From positions 1 through 34,498 of the forward strand of contig JAGWUH010000036.1 in the NCBI GenBank assembly GCA_028868535.1: a DNA stretch of 34,498 nt, read 5' to 3'. This stretch comes from Sphingomonadales bacterium (GTDB lineage: Bacteria; Pseudomonadota; Alphaproteobacteria; Sphingomonadales; Sphingomonadaceae). Below, in pieces: positions 15,310 to 22,436 of this stretch (the first letter of the stretch is position 1; every line of letters begins with the position of its first letter). The notes below the pieces were generated by a model. That model saw nothing but the letters and a program-made list of their open reading frames with translations, did no database searches and was not told the origin of the DNA. The translations under genes and the position numbers were made by a program.

Positions 15310-15410
15310 AGTCGATACCATTGAAATCGAATCGGTATCGCCTCCAGATTCTCTTGTTTTTTCGTGATTTCCGAGCCGTGAAATGTTCCATTTCACTTGA
15401 AATCACTCTA
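15307..15410 (+). repeat. 104-bp structured repeat, copy A
   Basis: Begins TAGAGTCGATACC and ends GAAATCACTCTA, so the termini TAGAGT/ACTCTA are inverted repeats. Copy B at 28067-28170 is the same element in opposite orientation: 94 of 104 positions identical, same length. Inside are hairpin 1 (CGATACC…GGTATCG, element positions 7-34), a T6 run (51-56), and a compound hairpin: outer stem GTGATTTC/GAAATCAC (58-65, 93-100) enclosing GTGAAATG/CATTTCAC (72-79, 83-90). It fills the gap between convergent tolC and the hydrolase gene; its TAG is the tolC stop. No coding capacity. Resembles a miniature non-autonomous element; no parent transposon is visible. Confidence 0.85.
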
Positions 15411-15421
15411 GCGCAGGTCCG

Positions 15422-16663
15422 TCAGCGGCACTGCGCGCCGGCAGCGGCGACCGCGAAGAACGTGCAGTCGAGCGAGGCGCGGGGTTCGGCGGTGTCCGAA
15501 GCCTGGACATATTCGAACACCAGCCGGCTGCGCGCCGCCGGGGGGATCGGGAAGCCCGGCGGTATGTCGGTCTCGCGCCCCCAGGCGGAAACGCGGCACC
15601 AGCCGCCGGGGCCCCCGCCCGCGCGGCACAGCGCCTTGGCGGCGTCGACCAGCTTCGCGGGCTGGGCGCGCGGGCCGACCAGCAGGCCGAAGAAACCGCC
15701 GTCGGGATGGACCAGCCGGATGCGCGCGCCGTGCAGCGCCGCGGCGCTGACCCCCGCGGGCGGGGCAAGATCGACCCGGGCGAATCCCGGGCGCGGCGGT
15801 TCCTCGCCGGCGGCAACTGCGGCGGCGGCCGAGTCGGCTTCGCCAGCGCCCGGCGCCGCGGAACCGGCGGCGGTGCGATGAAGCACCGGCGCGGGATCGG
15901 GCTCGCCGCCGCGATAGACGCCGCTGAACGCGATCGGCGTGCCCCAGCCGCCGGGCCAGCGGAAGAACAGGTGCTCACCGATGCGGGCGAGCTTGGCCAG
16001 CGAGGGGCTCCACCAGGGATAGACCGAGCGCGTGTGATAGTGCGTGGCCCAGCCGACGCCGGGGAACACCCGGCCATCGAGCGCGCGGGTGGCGACCGCG
16101 CGGGCGCGCTGCCAGAACGGTTCCGGGATGGCACGAGCGAGGGCGCCGTCGCAGGTGAAGGTGAACTGGCAGCCGGTGGCGCGTTCGGCGCCCTGCAGCA
16201 CGACGCCGCAGACGGTGCCGGGAAAGGCCGGGTGGCGCACGCGGTTGAGCACGACCTGGGCAACGGCGGCCTGTCCGCCCGGATCGTCCCCGGCTTCGTA
16301 GAGCTCGGCCGCGGCAAGGCATTCGATCGCGCGGCGGCGATCCTCGCCATCGCCCAGGAAGCGGAACGGACGCGCGGCGATCAGCGGGCCAGGGGCAAAT
16401 GCGACGGCGTCGTTGCGGCGGCGGGCATCGTCCGGCGCAAGTGCCGATTGCGCAACGCCGCCGTGCGCCTCGATGTCCGCGGGGCGGGCGGGAAGCCGCG
16501 TGATCTGCGCGGGATCGATCCGTTCGCGCGCGGGGGGACGCGCCAGCCACAGCGCCGCCACTGCCAGCAGCGCCGACAGCACCAGCAGCGCGTGGCGCGC
16601 GGCGGCGGGCAATGGCGCGGGCAAGCGGGCGGCGCGGGATTCATCGGCGGTGGGGGAAGCCAT
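15422..16663 (-). CDS. SleB-like cell-wall hydrolase with N-terminal membrane helix
   Basis: 413 aa. One hydrophobic helix about 25-42 (ALLVLSALLAVAALWLA) anchors it to the inner membrane with the rest in the periplasm. The Hydrolase_2 (SleB/CwlJ) domain runs from about residue 112: CLAAAELYEAGDDPGGQAAV followed by AQVVLNRVRHPAFPGTVCGVV, then GCQFTFTCDG and ATHYHTRSVYPWWSPSLAKLARIGEHLFF, the conserved core of peptidoglycan lytic enzymes of this family. Glu120 in AAELYEAG fits the catalytic glutamate. An extra C-terminal region of about 130 residues (Ala/Gly linker, then LVHPDGGFFGLLVGPRAQPAKLV and two Cys-containing strands) is not assigned. ATG at 16663 matches the family start. Convergent with tolC, 11 bp from repeat A. 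Confidence 0.85.
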   Translation of the reverse strand: MASPTADESRAARLPAPLPAAARHALLVLSALLAVAALWLARPPARERIDPAQITRLPARPADIEAHGGVAQSALAPDDARRRNDAVAFAPGPLIAARPFRFLGDGEDRRRAIECLAAAELYEAGDDPGGQAAVAQVVLNRVRHPAFPGTVCGVVLQGAERATGCQFTFTCDGALARAIPEPFWQRARAVATRALDGRVFPGVGWATHYHTRSVYPWWSPSLAKLARIGEHLFFRWPGGWGTPIAFSGVYRGGEPDPAPVLHRTAAGSAAPGAGEADSAAAAVAAGEEPPRPGFARVDLAPPAGVSAAALHGARIRLVHPDGGFFGLLVGPRAQPAKLVDAAKALCRAGGGPGGWCRVSAWGRETDIPPGFPIPPAARSRLVFEYVQASDTAEPRASLDCTFFAVAAAGAQCR

Positions 16664-16698
16664 GCACTCGCTCGCTACCGGGGGGCGGTCTGCCTTCC

Positions 16699-17928
16699 CT
16701 AACCGGCCAGCAGCCGCTCTACCAGCCGAAGCTGCCGCGGCAGGCAATCCCGGAGGGCATAGCGCTCGGCCACGGTGGCGCGGGCGGCGGCGCGCAGGCG
16801 GTCGCCGGCGGCCCGGTCCTCCAGCGCGGCGACGATCGTGCCGACCATCGCCTCGCCGTCGTGGAACGGGAACAGGCGGCCGTTGACGCCGTCCTCCACC
16901 ACCTCGCGCACGGGCGCCGTATCCGAGGCGACGAGCAGGCAGCCGGCGGCCATCGCCTCTAGGCACGACCACGACAGCACGAATGGAAAGGTCAGGTAGA
17001 CGTGCACCGCCGAGATCCGCAGCAGCGACAGGTAATCGGCATACGGCAGCTTGCCGACATGATGGACGCGCGCGGCATCCGCCCCGAGATCGACCTCGGC
17101 GGCGAGCGCCTCGCGCCAGTTGGCGTGGCCGTCGCGCGGCAGCGGCGAATAGCTGACCTCCACCCCGCCGACGATCACCACCTGCGCCCGGGGCCGCGCC
17201 GCCAGCAGGCGGGGCAATGCGCGCAGGAAGACGTGGTAGCCGCGATGCGGTTCGAGATTGCGGGCGACGTACGTGATCACTTCGCCGCCGCCATCGAGCA
17301 CGCGGCCGTCGGGCAAGGTGAACCGGGCGCCAGGGTCCGGGAACACGCGCGCGGTGTCGATGCCGTCGAACACGACTTCGATGCGATCGTGCAGGAAGTC
17401 GGGATGGCGGTGCTTCTGCCAGTGCGTCGGCGCGAGCAGCAGGTCGGCCGCGGCGTGGCTGAGCAGCAGCGGCCCGTTCATCATCCGCGCGGTGGCGAGG
17501 CCCTGCGCGGTGACCGGGAACAGCGGATCGAAGCCGATGTCGGCACCCTGCGGCTGGTAATAGAACTCCGCATAGGAAAGGATCCGCGCGTCGGGCCAGA
17601 TGTCGCGGAGCAGCAGCCCCTCTCCCCAGCCGGGATGGACGATCACCAGCCGGGGCCGCACCCCTTGCGCGCGCAGGTCGAGACAGACGCGGGCGACGGC
17701 ATGGCCGAAGCGCGCGGCGACCTCCATCGGCCGGGCGAAAGGCTCGGTCGAGCGCTCGCCGCAGTCGGGATCGGGGTAGAGCACGGTGCGCACGTTCGGC
17801 AACTGGACGCCCGTGCGCCGGGTGACGAAGAAGACGCGCAGCCGGCGGTCCTGCGCCAGCGCCGGCGCCAGGTGGCGGAACTGGCCGGGCATGTTCTGGT
17901 GAATAAAAACGATGTCCGTCAACGCCAT
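16699..17928 (-). CDS. Glycosyltransferase family 4 (GT-B fold)
   Basis: 409-aa cytosolic sugar transferase. N-terminal acceptor domain begins MALTDIVFIHQNMPGQFRHLAPALA; the nucleotide-sugar half contains VITYVARNLEPHRGYHVFLRALPRLLAARPRAQVVIVGG and the EX7E-type segment SCLEAMAAGCLLVASDTAPVREVVEDGVNGRLFP. PGQFRHLAPAL and FARPMEVA-like segments resemble glycosyltransferases found in alphaproteobacterial exopolysaccharide or cell-surface loci. There is no polysaccharide gene cluster here, only the cell-wall hydrolase 35 bp downstream on the same strand. Donor and acceptor are unknown. Divergent from the first TetR gene with 169 bp between starts. Confidence 0.87.
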   Translation of the reverse strand: MALTDIVFIHQNMPGQFRHLAPALAQDRRLRVFFVTRRTGVQLPNVRTVLYPDPDCGERSTEPFARPMEVAARFGHAVARVCLDLRAQGVRPRLVIVHPGWGEGLLLRDIWPDARILSYAEFYYQPQGADIGFDPLFPVTAQGLATARMMNGPLLLSHAAADLLLAPTHWQKHRHPDFLHDRIEVVFDGIDTARVFPDPGARFTLPDGRVLDGGGEVITYVARNLEPHRGYHVFLRALPRLLAARPRAQVVIVGGVEVSYSPLPRDGHANWREALAAEVDLGADAARVHHVGKLPYADYLSLLRISAVHVYLTFPFVLSWSCLEAMAAGCLLVASDTAPVREVVEDGVNGRLFPFHDGEAMVGTIVAALEDRAAGDRLRAAARATVAERYALRDCLPRQLRLVERLLAG

Positions 17929-18008
17929 AGACCCGAATCCCCCTGGCGGATGCTATGCGGATTTTTCGCGCCCGGGCAACGGCCAGGGCGCTGCGCCAGG
18001 CAAAAATT

Positions 18009-18018
18009 CAAACGTTTG
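18009..18018. promoter_or_regulatory. Perfect palindrome CAAACGTTTG, possible operator
   Basis: A 10-bp perfect palindrome in the only AT-rich patch of the gap between the divergent glycosyltransferase and TetR genes, 80 bp before the TetR start. Autoregulation by the adjacent TetR protein is a reasonable guess. The same palindrome was not seen upstream of the dioxygenase operon. Confidence 0.35.
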
Positions 18019-18097
18019 CCCGCGTGCCGGACTTGCGTTTCACCGTTCCGCGCGGCATTCCGCCGCGACAACCCCACGCCCGAAGGCCGCACCGCCG

Positions 18098-18745
18098 ATG
18101 CTGCACACCGCCATCCCCACCCAGCGCCGCACGCGCGGGCGCCCGCGCCGCGAGGACGTCGCCGCGATCGAGGAAGTGCTGCTGGGCGTCGCGCTGAAGG
18201 AATTTCTCGAGCACGGCTACGGCGGCGCCTCGCTGGCGCGGATCGTGCGCAACGCCGGCATTTCCAAGACGACGCTGTGGTCGCGTTATGCCGACAAGGC
18301 GGCGCTGTTCCGCGCGATCATGAACCGCCAGATCGAGCGGATGGACGGCGACCACGTGCTCTTGCCCGACGGCGGCAAGCCCGATCTCGCCAAGGGCCTG
18401 CTCAGCTACGCCACGCACCTGCTGAACGCGGCGGTGGAGGGCGAGATGCCGGCGGTGGAGCGCCTGCTGGCGACCGAGGCCGCCCGCTTTCCCGAACTGG
18501 GCAAGGCGGCGGTGGAACGGACGATGCTGGTGGTCCGCCAGGTGACCGACTTCATCCGCCTGTGCACCCGCGACGATCCCCGCCCGTGCCGCGATCCCGA
18601 AGGCGTCGCACGGCAGTTCATCGGCACGCTGGTCGGCTGGCACTCGATGCAGCAACTGGCCTGCATGACCGCCTCGCGGCAGAAGCGCGAGGCCTACGCC
18701 GGGCGGCTGGTCGAACTGTTGATGGCCGCGCGCGACGCCTGGTAG
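18098..18745 (+). CDS. TetR/AcrR-family transcriptional regulator
   Basis: 215 aa. N-terminal RRTRGRPRRED basic arm, then the TetR helix-turn-helix domain: VLLGVALKEFLEHGYGGASL followed by ARIVRNAGISKTTLWSRYADKAALFRAIM (about residues 26-75). The C-terminal ligand-binding domain is helical, with LATEAARFPELGKAAVERTMLVVRQVTDF and a Cys/Met-rich last third of the AefR-like C-terminal type. The start at 18098 is inferred from the family N-terminus; the ribosome-binding site is weak and the frame continues upstream without a plausible protein. Its stop is 2 bp from the end of the convergent NTF2-like gene. It may control the oxidative cassette 18748-22311, but this rests on proximity alone. Confidence 0.9.
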   Translation: MLHTAIPTQRRTRGRPRREDVAAIEEVLLGVALKEFLEHGYGGASLARIVRNAGISKTTLWSRYADKAALFRAIMNRQIERMDGDHVLLPDGGKPDLAKGLLSYATHLLNAAVEGEMPAVERLLATEAARFPELGKAAVERTMLVVRQVTDFIRLCTRDDPRPCRDPEGVARQFIGTLVGWHSMQQLACMTASRQKREAYAGRLVELLMAARDAW

Positions 18746-18747
18746 GA

Positions 18748-19179
18748 TCAGCCCGCGGCCAGCCGCTCACCTTCGGCCTCGACCAGCGGCCACAACACCT
18801 CGTTGGCGAGGACGTGGCAGAAATACTCGTCGACCCGCGCGATCAGCCCGCCGGCGAACGTGAAGATGAACACGTACTGGTTGGCATAGGCCTTGCCGTC
18901 GCAGGTCGTGGCATCGCCCTCGCATTCGACGACGACACGGTCGCCCTCCGCCGTGACCGTGCGCGGGGTCAGCCGCAGGCCGGTCGGCAGGATGCGGGCG
19001 AACGCGTCGATCGTGCCGACCATCACGTCGCGGCGACGGGTGCCGGCGAACTTGCCGAAGCCGCGGGCGACGGCAATCGCCTCGGGGGCAAGGCAGGCAT
19101 CGGCCAACGCGGTGTCGTTGGTGCTCATCGCCCGGATGAAGTCGAGCGCAACGCGGCGCATGGCTTCGGTATCGGCCAT
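18748..19179 (-). CDS. NTF2/SnoaL-fold protein, last gene of oxidative cassette
   Basis: 143 aa. Starts MADTEAMRRVALDFIRAMSTNDTALADACLAPEAIAVARG and ends with EYFCHVLANEVLWPLVEAEGERLAAG; the segment YANQYVFIFTFAGGLIARVDEYFC is the typical NTF2/SnoaL strand pair. Members act as small hydratases or isomerases (ketosteroid-isomerase-like) or as binding proteins. Next to a KstD-like flavoprotein, an isomerase-type role on a cyclic or terpenoid substrate is plausible but not shown. Only 2 bp separate it from the upstream SRPBCC gene, whose end carries its ribosome-binding site (GGGAGA). Confidence 0.82.
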   Translation of the reverse strand: MADTEAMRRVALDFIRAMSTNDTALADACLAPEAIAVARGFGKFAGTRRRDVMVGTIDAFARILPTGLRLTPRTVTAEGDRVVVECEGDATTCDGKAYANQYVFIFTFAGGLIARVDEYFCHVLANEVLWPLVEAEGERLAAG

Positions 19180-19181
19180 CG

Positions 19182-19706
19182 TCAGTCTCCCTTGCGGCCA
19201 AGAATGCGGCCGATCTTTGCCATCATGCCGGGCTGGTCGGCGGATTCGCCTGCCGGCTGCGGATGCCGGCCGGCTTCGATCGCGGCCTTGAGTTCATGGG
19301 CGAAGCCCAGCGCGAACTTCGGCAGCAGCGGCCGCCCCATCGCCTCCCACATCGGCGCCATCGGCCCGGCGCCGACGACGCGGACGTGCAGTTCCATGCG
19401 CGTTTCGCCCTCGCCCGCCGGCTCGGCGCGATAGGTGCCGCCGCCCGAGACCGGATCGCCCTCGAGCGCATACTCGAAGTCCACCGCCTCCGGCCCGGCC
19501 CAGCGCGTGACGGTGACATTGACCTTGACCGTGCGGACAAGACCGCCGACCCCGACCTTGAGCACCCAGTGCGAGTGGTCCTCGTCGCGGATTTCGCACT
19601 CGCGGTAGCCCGGCATGATCTCCGCCCAGCGGCTGACGTCGCGGGCATGGTCCCACACGGCGTCGATCGGCGCCGCGACGGTGACGGTCTGGGTGGTCTC
19701 GATCAT
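19182..19706 (-). CDS. SRPBCC-family (START/Bet v1-like) protein
   Basis: 174 aa. MIETTQTVTVAAPIDAVWDHARDVSRWAEIMPGY is the classical opening of polyketide-cyclase/SRPBCC domains (strand, then V-x-x-V-W-D helix). It goes on with DEDHSHWVLKVGVGGLVRTVKVNV and GGGTYRAEPAGEGETRMELHVRV strands and the long C-terminal helix LLPKFALGFAHELKAAIEAG. Such proteins bind hydrophobic ligands in a deep cavity and include cyclases and aromatic-ring enzymes; the ligand is unknown here. The C-terminal tail (QPGMMAKIGRILGRKGD) is basic. It lies between the flavoprotein (30 bp upstream) and the NTF2-like gene (2 bp downstream), so it is surely part of that operon. Confidence 0.85.
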   Translation of the reverse strand: MIETTQTVTVAAPIDAVWDHARDVSRWAEIMPGYRECEIRDEDHSHWVLKVGVGGLVRTVKVNVTVTRWAGPEAVDFEYALEGDPVSGGGTYRAEPAGEGETRMELHVRVVGAGPMAPMWEAMGRPLLPKFALGFAHELKAAIEAGRHPQPAGESADQPGMMAKIGRILGRKGD

Positions 19707-19736
19707 CGCCCGGTCACTTTCCTTGCTCGGTCCTAT

Positions 19737-21443
19737 TCACGGCGTTCCGGCCATCGCCGCCCGCGCCCGTTCGAGCCGGTCGCTGGGCCGGCCGGCGGCG
19801 TGGTGCGCGGCAAGCCAGCCGTGGACCATGCCGCGCGCGTTGGAGATGCCGCTCTGCATCATCGCGCCGGTGTCGGTCCGCGCCTGCGCGTTGCCGCCGA
19901 CATAGAGCCCGGCGATCGGTTCGTCGTCCCAGCCCAGGGCGCGGCAGTGTTCGTCGGCCAGCAGCCCGTTGGCGGCGATGGCGCTGCCCCCCATGCGGTG
20001 CAGGCGCACCGCGTGGAACGGCGCCTGCGTCAGCGGACCGAGGTTGGGATTGGGGCCGTGGAAGCGATCGCCGCACATCCACGCGTTCCACGGCATCTCG
20101 CCGCGGTGGAAATCGGGATCGACGCCCGCCTCCGCCTGGGCATTGAAGCGTGCGACCGTGGCCTCCAGCGCGGCGGGATCGACGCCGATCTTCGTGGCCA
20201 GCCCGGCGATGGTGTCGGCGCGCTCGGCAAAGGCGGCGGGGAACTCGCTGCCGGGAAAGTAGGTGCCGAATGGATACTTCTCGCGGTGGCGGCTGTCGAT
20301 CACCGCCCAGCACGGGAAATTGGGATGGGTCTGGGTGGCGCCGTCGATCTGGTCGACCCGCGCGAAGATGTCGCGATAGAACGATTCGTTGGCAAAGCGG
20401 CGGCCGCTGCGGTTGACGACGATCGCATGCGGCAGGCCGATCGGCACCATCGCGTTGCGCCAGATCGGCAGCCCGTAGACATCCTCCTCGCCGATCATCG
20501 GCATGCCGAGCGCGGTGATGTCCGGCACCTTGGCGGTGCGCGCGCCGAGCGGCCCGGCGAGCCGCAGCGCGGCGCCATCGACCGTGGGCAGCACCATCGA
20601 CTGCAGGTCGAGCTGGTGCGACAGACGCTTGTTGTGCCCCGCGTCCCGCTCGTACGAGCTGACCGCCAGCAGCACGCCACGGCGGGCGCGGATGCTGATG
20701 TCGCGCCCCTCGTGCACCGCGCGCAGGCCCACGACGCGCTCCCCGTCGGTATAGAGCTCCTCGGCCGAGGTGCCGGTGCGCATCGGGATGCCGCGGCGGA
20801 TGGCGTCGCGGATCAGCCAGCCGATCAGGCCGGGGCCGAGGCAACGCTCGTCCGCCTCCAGCCGCGCGCCCATGCGATCATACGGCCAGCGCAGCATGTT
20901 GGCCGAGCCGCCGGCCTCGCCGATGTCGGCATGGGTGAGGCCGTAGGGCACGTTGGGCGAGCAGCGCACCCGCTCCTGCCAGTCGCCGAGCAGGCGGGCC
21001 GGGAACGGCTCGCATTCGAGCATCCGCCCGGCCATGACCGCGTCGTTGCTGGCGCCCGCGTAGTAGTCCGGGCAATCACCGATCACCATCATCCGCAGGC
21101 CGGCATTGTCCTCGAACCACTTGAGCACGGGGGCGGCGTGCGTGGTGAGGTTGAGGATCGCGTCCTCGTCGGCATAGTCCATCGCCAGCCGCTGGATGTA
21201 GCGAAAGCCCGATTCGGCCGAATCGTCGATGCCCATGGCCGCGGCGAGGTGGTTGCCGGCCACCCAGACCTCGCCCATCGACAGCGCGGTAACGCCGCCG
21301 AGCAGCGCGTCGCGCTCGATCACCAGCGCTTCCAGCCCCAGCGCCTGCGCGGCGATCGCGCCCGATATGCCGCCGATGCCCGAGCCGACCGCAACGAAGT
21401 CGACCTCGATGTCCCACGTTTCCGGGGGCGTCGCCCTGCGCAT
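19737..21443 (-). CDS. FAD-binding oxidoreductase of the KstD/fumarate-reductase family
   Basis: 568-aa flavoprotein of the FAD_binding_2 type, a dehydrogenase or reductase acting on C-C bonds. N-terminal dinucleotide fold VDFVAVGSGIGGISGAIAAQALGLEALVIERDALLGG; FAD-linked segments ERDALLGGVTALSMGEVWVAGN and C-terminal GLYVGGNAQARTDTGAMMQSGISNARGMVHGWLAAHHAAG. The overall layout matches 3-ketosteroid delta-1-dehydrogenase relatives, but the C-terminal Tyr-Pro-Gly-x-Gly region of true KstD reads RTDTGAMMQSG here, lacking the active-site tyrosine. It is therefore probably not a canonical steroid dehydrogenase. ATG 21443 has GGGAGAGA upstream. It lies 40 bp after the dioxygenase gene and is probably co-transcribed with it. 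Confidence 0.87.
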   Translation of the reverse strand: MRRATPPETWDIEVDFVAVGSGIGGISGAIAAQALGLEALVIERDALLGGVTALSMGEVWVAGNHLAAAMGIDDSAESGFRYIQRLAMDYADEDAILNLTTHAAPVLKWFEDNAGLRMMVIGDCPDYYAGASNDAVMAGRMLECEPFPARLLGDWQERVRCSPNVPYGLTHADIGEAGGSANMLRWPYDRMGARLEADERCLGPGLIGWLIRDAIRRGIPMRTGTSAEELYTDGERVVGLRAVHEGRDISIRARRGVLLAVSSYERDAGHNKRLSHQLDLQSMVLPTVDGAALRLAGPLGARTAKVPDITALGMPMIGEEDVYGLPIWRNAMVPIGLPHAIVVNRSGRRFANESFYRDIFARVDQIDGATQTHPNFPCWAVIDSRHREKYPFGTYFPGSEFPAAFAERADTIAGLATKIGVDPAALEATVARFNAQAEAGVDPDFHRGEMPWNAWMCGDRFHGPNPNLGPLTQAPFHAVRLHRMGGSAIAANGLLADEHCRALGWDDEPIAGLYVGGNAQARTDTGAMMQSGISNARGMVHGWLAAHHAAGRPSDRLERARAAMAGTP

Positions 21444-21483
21444 CGCGATTCTCTCCCTGGCTCTTGTCGTTTGCGGCGGCAGC

Positions 21484-22311
21484 TTAGGAGAATGCTTCCT
21501 CGCCGAGCAAGGTCGTCCGGTGCATCATCCGTCCGCTGCCGATCGGATAAGGCAGCGCGCGGTGCAGGACGCCGGTGTTGTCCCAGATCAGCAGGTCGCC
21601 CACCGTCCATTCGTGGCGCCAGGTAAAGCGCGGCTGCGTCACCCAGTCCATCAGCTCGGCCAGCAGCGCGTCGCTTTCCGCGCGATCCATGCCGACGACG
21701 TGGCTGGCATGGCAGCCGATCACCAGCGACTTGCGCCCCGACGCGTGCGTCCACACCAGCGCGTGCTGCTGCAGGGGAATCGAATCCCAGTGCGCGGCGG
21801 TCTCGGGCGTGCGCTCCACCCCGCAACGCTCCATCGAGACGGCGAACGAATGCTCGACCCGCAGGTCGGCGATACGGTCCTTCATCGCCTGCGGCAGCGC
21901 GTCATAGGCGGCATAGGAATTGGCGAACTCGGTCTGGCCGCCTTCCCGGCTGAGCACCCGGCCCGACAGCAGCGAGCCGAACACCGGCACGGTGTCATGG
22001 GTGCCGTCCATGTGCCAGTTCATCGAGCCCTTGAGGTACAGCGCCTGGGCATTGGCCTTGTTGTCGAGGGTGATCTTGAAGATGCCCTTCTCGCCCTCTT
22101 CGCGGATGCGGCCGATGTGGCTCGCCAGCGTCACCTGCTGCTCGTCGCTGAGGTTCGCCTGCGGCACCAGCAACACGCCGCGATCGACCAGCAGCCGGCG
22201 CAGCTCCGGCCCCGATTCGGGTGCCAGCAGCGTGGCGAGATCGCACTCGATGCGCGCGCCGATCGCCTCGGTCAGCGGGTGGGCGGCAATCCTGCCGGCA
22301 ACGGTGGCCAT
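21484..22311 (-). CDS. TauD/TfdA-type Fe(II)/2-oxoglutarate dioxygenase
   Basis: 275 aa, first gene of the oxidative cassette. Non-haem iron enzyme that uses O2 and 2-oxoglutarate to hydroxylate a substrate. The iron triad is clear: His100 and Asp102 in NWHMDGTH, His250 in GVLHRALPY; Arg265 in MMHRTTL fits the 2-oxoglutarate carboxylate anchor. LYLKGSMNWHMDGTHDTVPVF and WTVGDLLIWDNTGVLHRA are standard TauD motifs. Start ATG at 22311, preceded by GGGAGAGAG; the frame could begin 30 bp earlier but without such a site. The substrate is unknown: TauD relatives act on sulfonates, phenoxyacetates, carnitine precursors and many natural products. The 119-bp upstream gap has a promoter candidate. Confidence 0.9.
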   Translation of the reverse strand: MATVAGRIAAHPLTEAIGARIECDLATLLAPESGPELRRLLVDRGVLLVPQANLSDEQQVTLASHIGRIREEGEKGIFKITLDNKANAQALYLKGSMNWHMDGTHDTVPVFGSLLSGRVLSREGGQTEFANSYAAYDALPQAMKDRIADLRVEHSFAVSMERCGVERTPETAAHWDSIPLQQHALVWTHASGRKSLVIGCHASHVVGMDRAESDALLAELMDWVTQPRFTWRHEWTVGDLLIWDNTGVLHRALPYPIGSGRMMHRTTLLGEEAFS

Positions 22312-22325
22312 CTGTCTCTCTCCCA

Positions 22326-22387
22326 GTCGCCGCGGCGACAAATCATACCAAGTGGCCTTTTATGGAATGTCACCCTGCACGAGTCAA
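22326..22387 (-). promoter_or_regulatory. Promoter and 14-bp palindrome of the oxidative cassette
   Basis: On the minus strand TTGACT (22387-22382), 17 bp, CATAAA (22364-22359) form a sigma-70-like promoter; TATGAT (22347-22342) is a second possible -10. Just downstream is a perfect palindrome GTCGCCGCGGCGAC (22339-22326), ending 15 bp before the dioxygenase ATG. It could be an operator or a leader hairpin near the ribosome-binding site. Confidence 0.45.
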
Positions 22388-22410
22388 TCGCGCGATGCCC
22401 CCGCCTGACG

Positions 22411-22436
22411 CCCGCGCCTAATGCCCGCGCCTAATG
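22411..22436. repeat. 13-bp perfect tandem repeat at the efflux permease stop codon
   Basis: CCCGCGCCTAATG occurs twice in a row (22411-22423, 22424-22436), with a decayed partial unit before it. On the minus strand each unit reads CATTAGGCGCGGG. The first one supplies the final His and TAG of the permease gene and the second repeats CAT-TAG 13 bp on. It looks like replication slippage at the gene end; no function is implied. Confidence 0.7.

Noticed and set aside
15307..15410. Ordinary bidirectional terminator for the convergent genes
   Set aside because: The T6 run precedes the main hairpin rather than following it, and a nearly identical copy occurs far away in a non-convergent setting.
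17002..19434. 810-aa open frame on the plus strand
   Set aside because: Crosses the glycosyltransferase, TetR and NTF2-like genes in a non-coding frame; no family resemblance along its length.
19263..21626. 787-aa open frame on the plus strand
   Set aside because: Antisense of the flavoprotein and its neighbours; His/Arg/Asp-rich shadow sequence.
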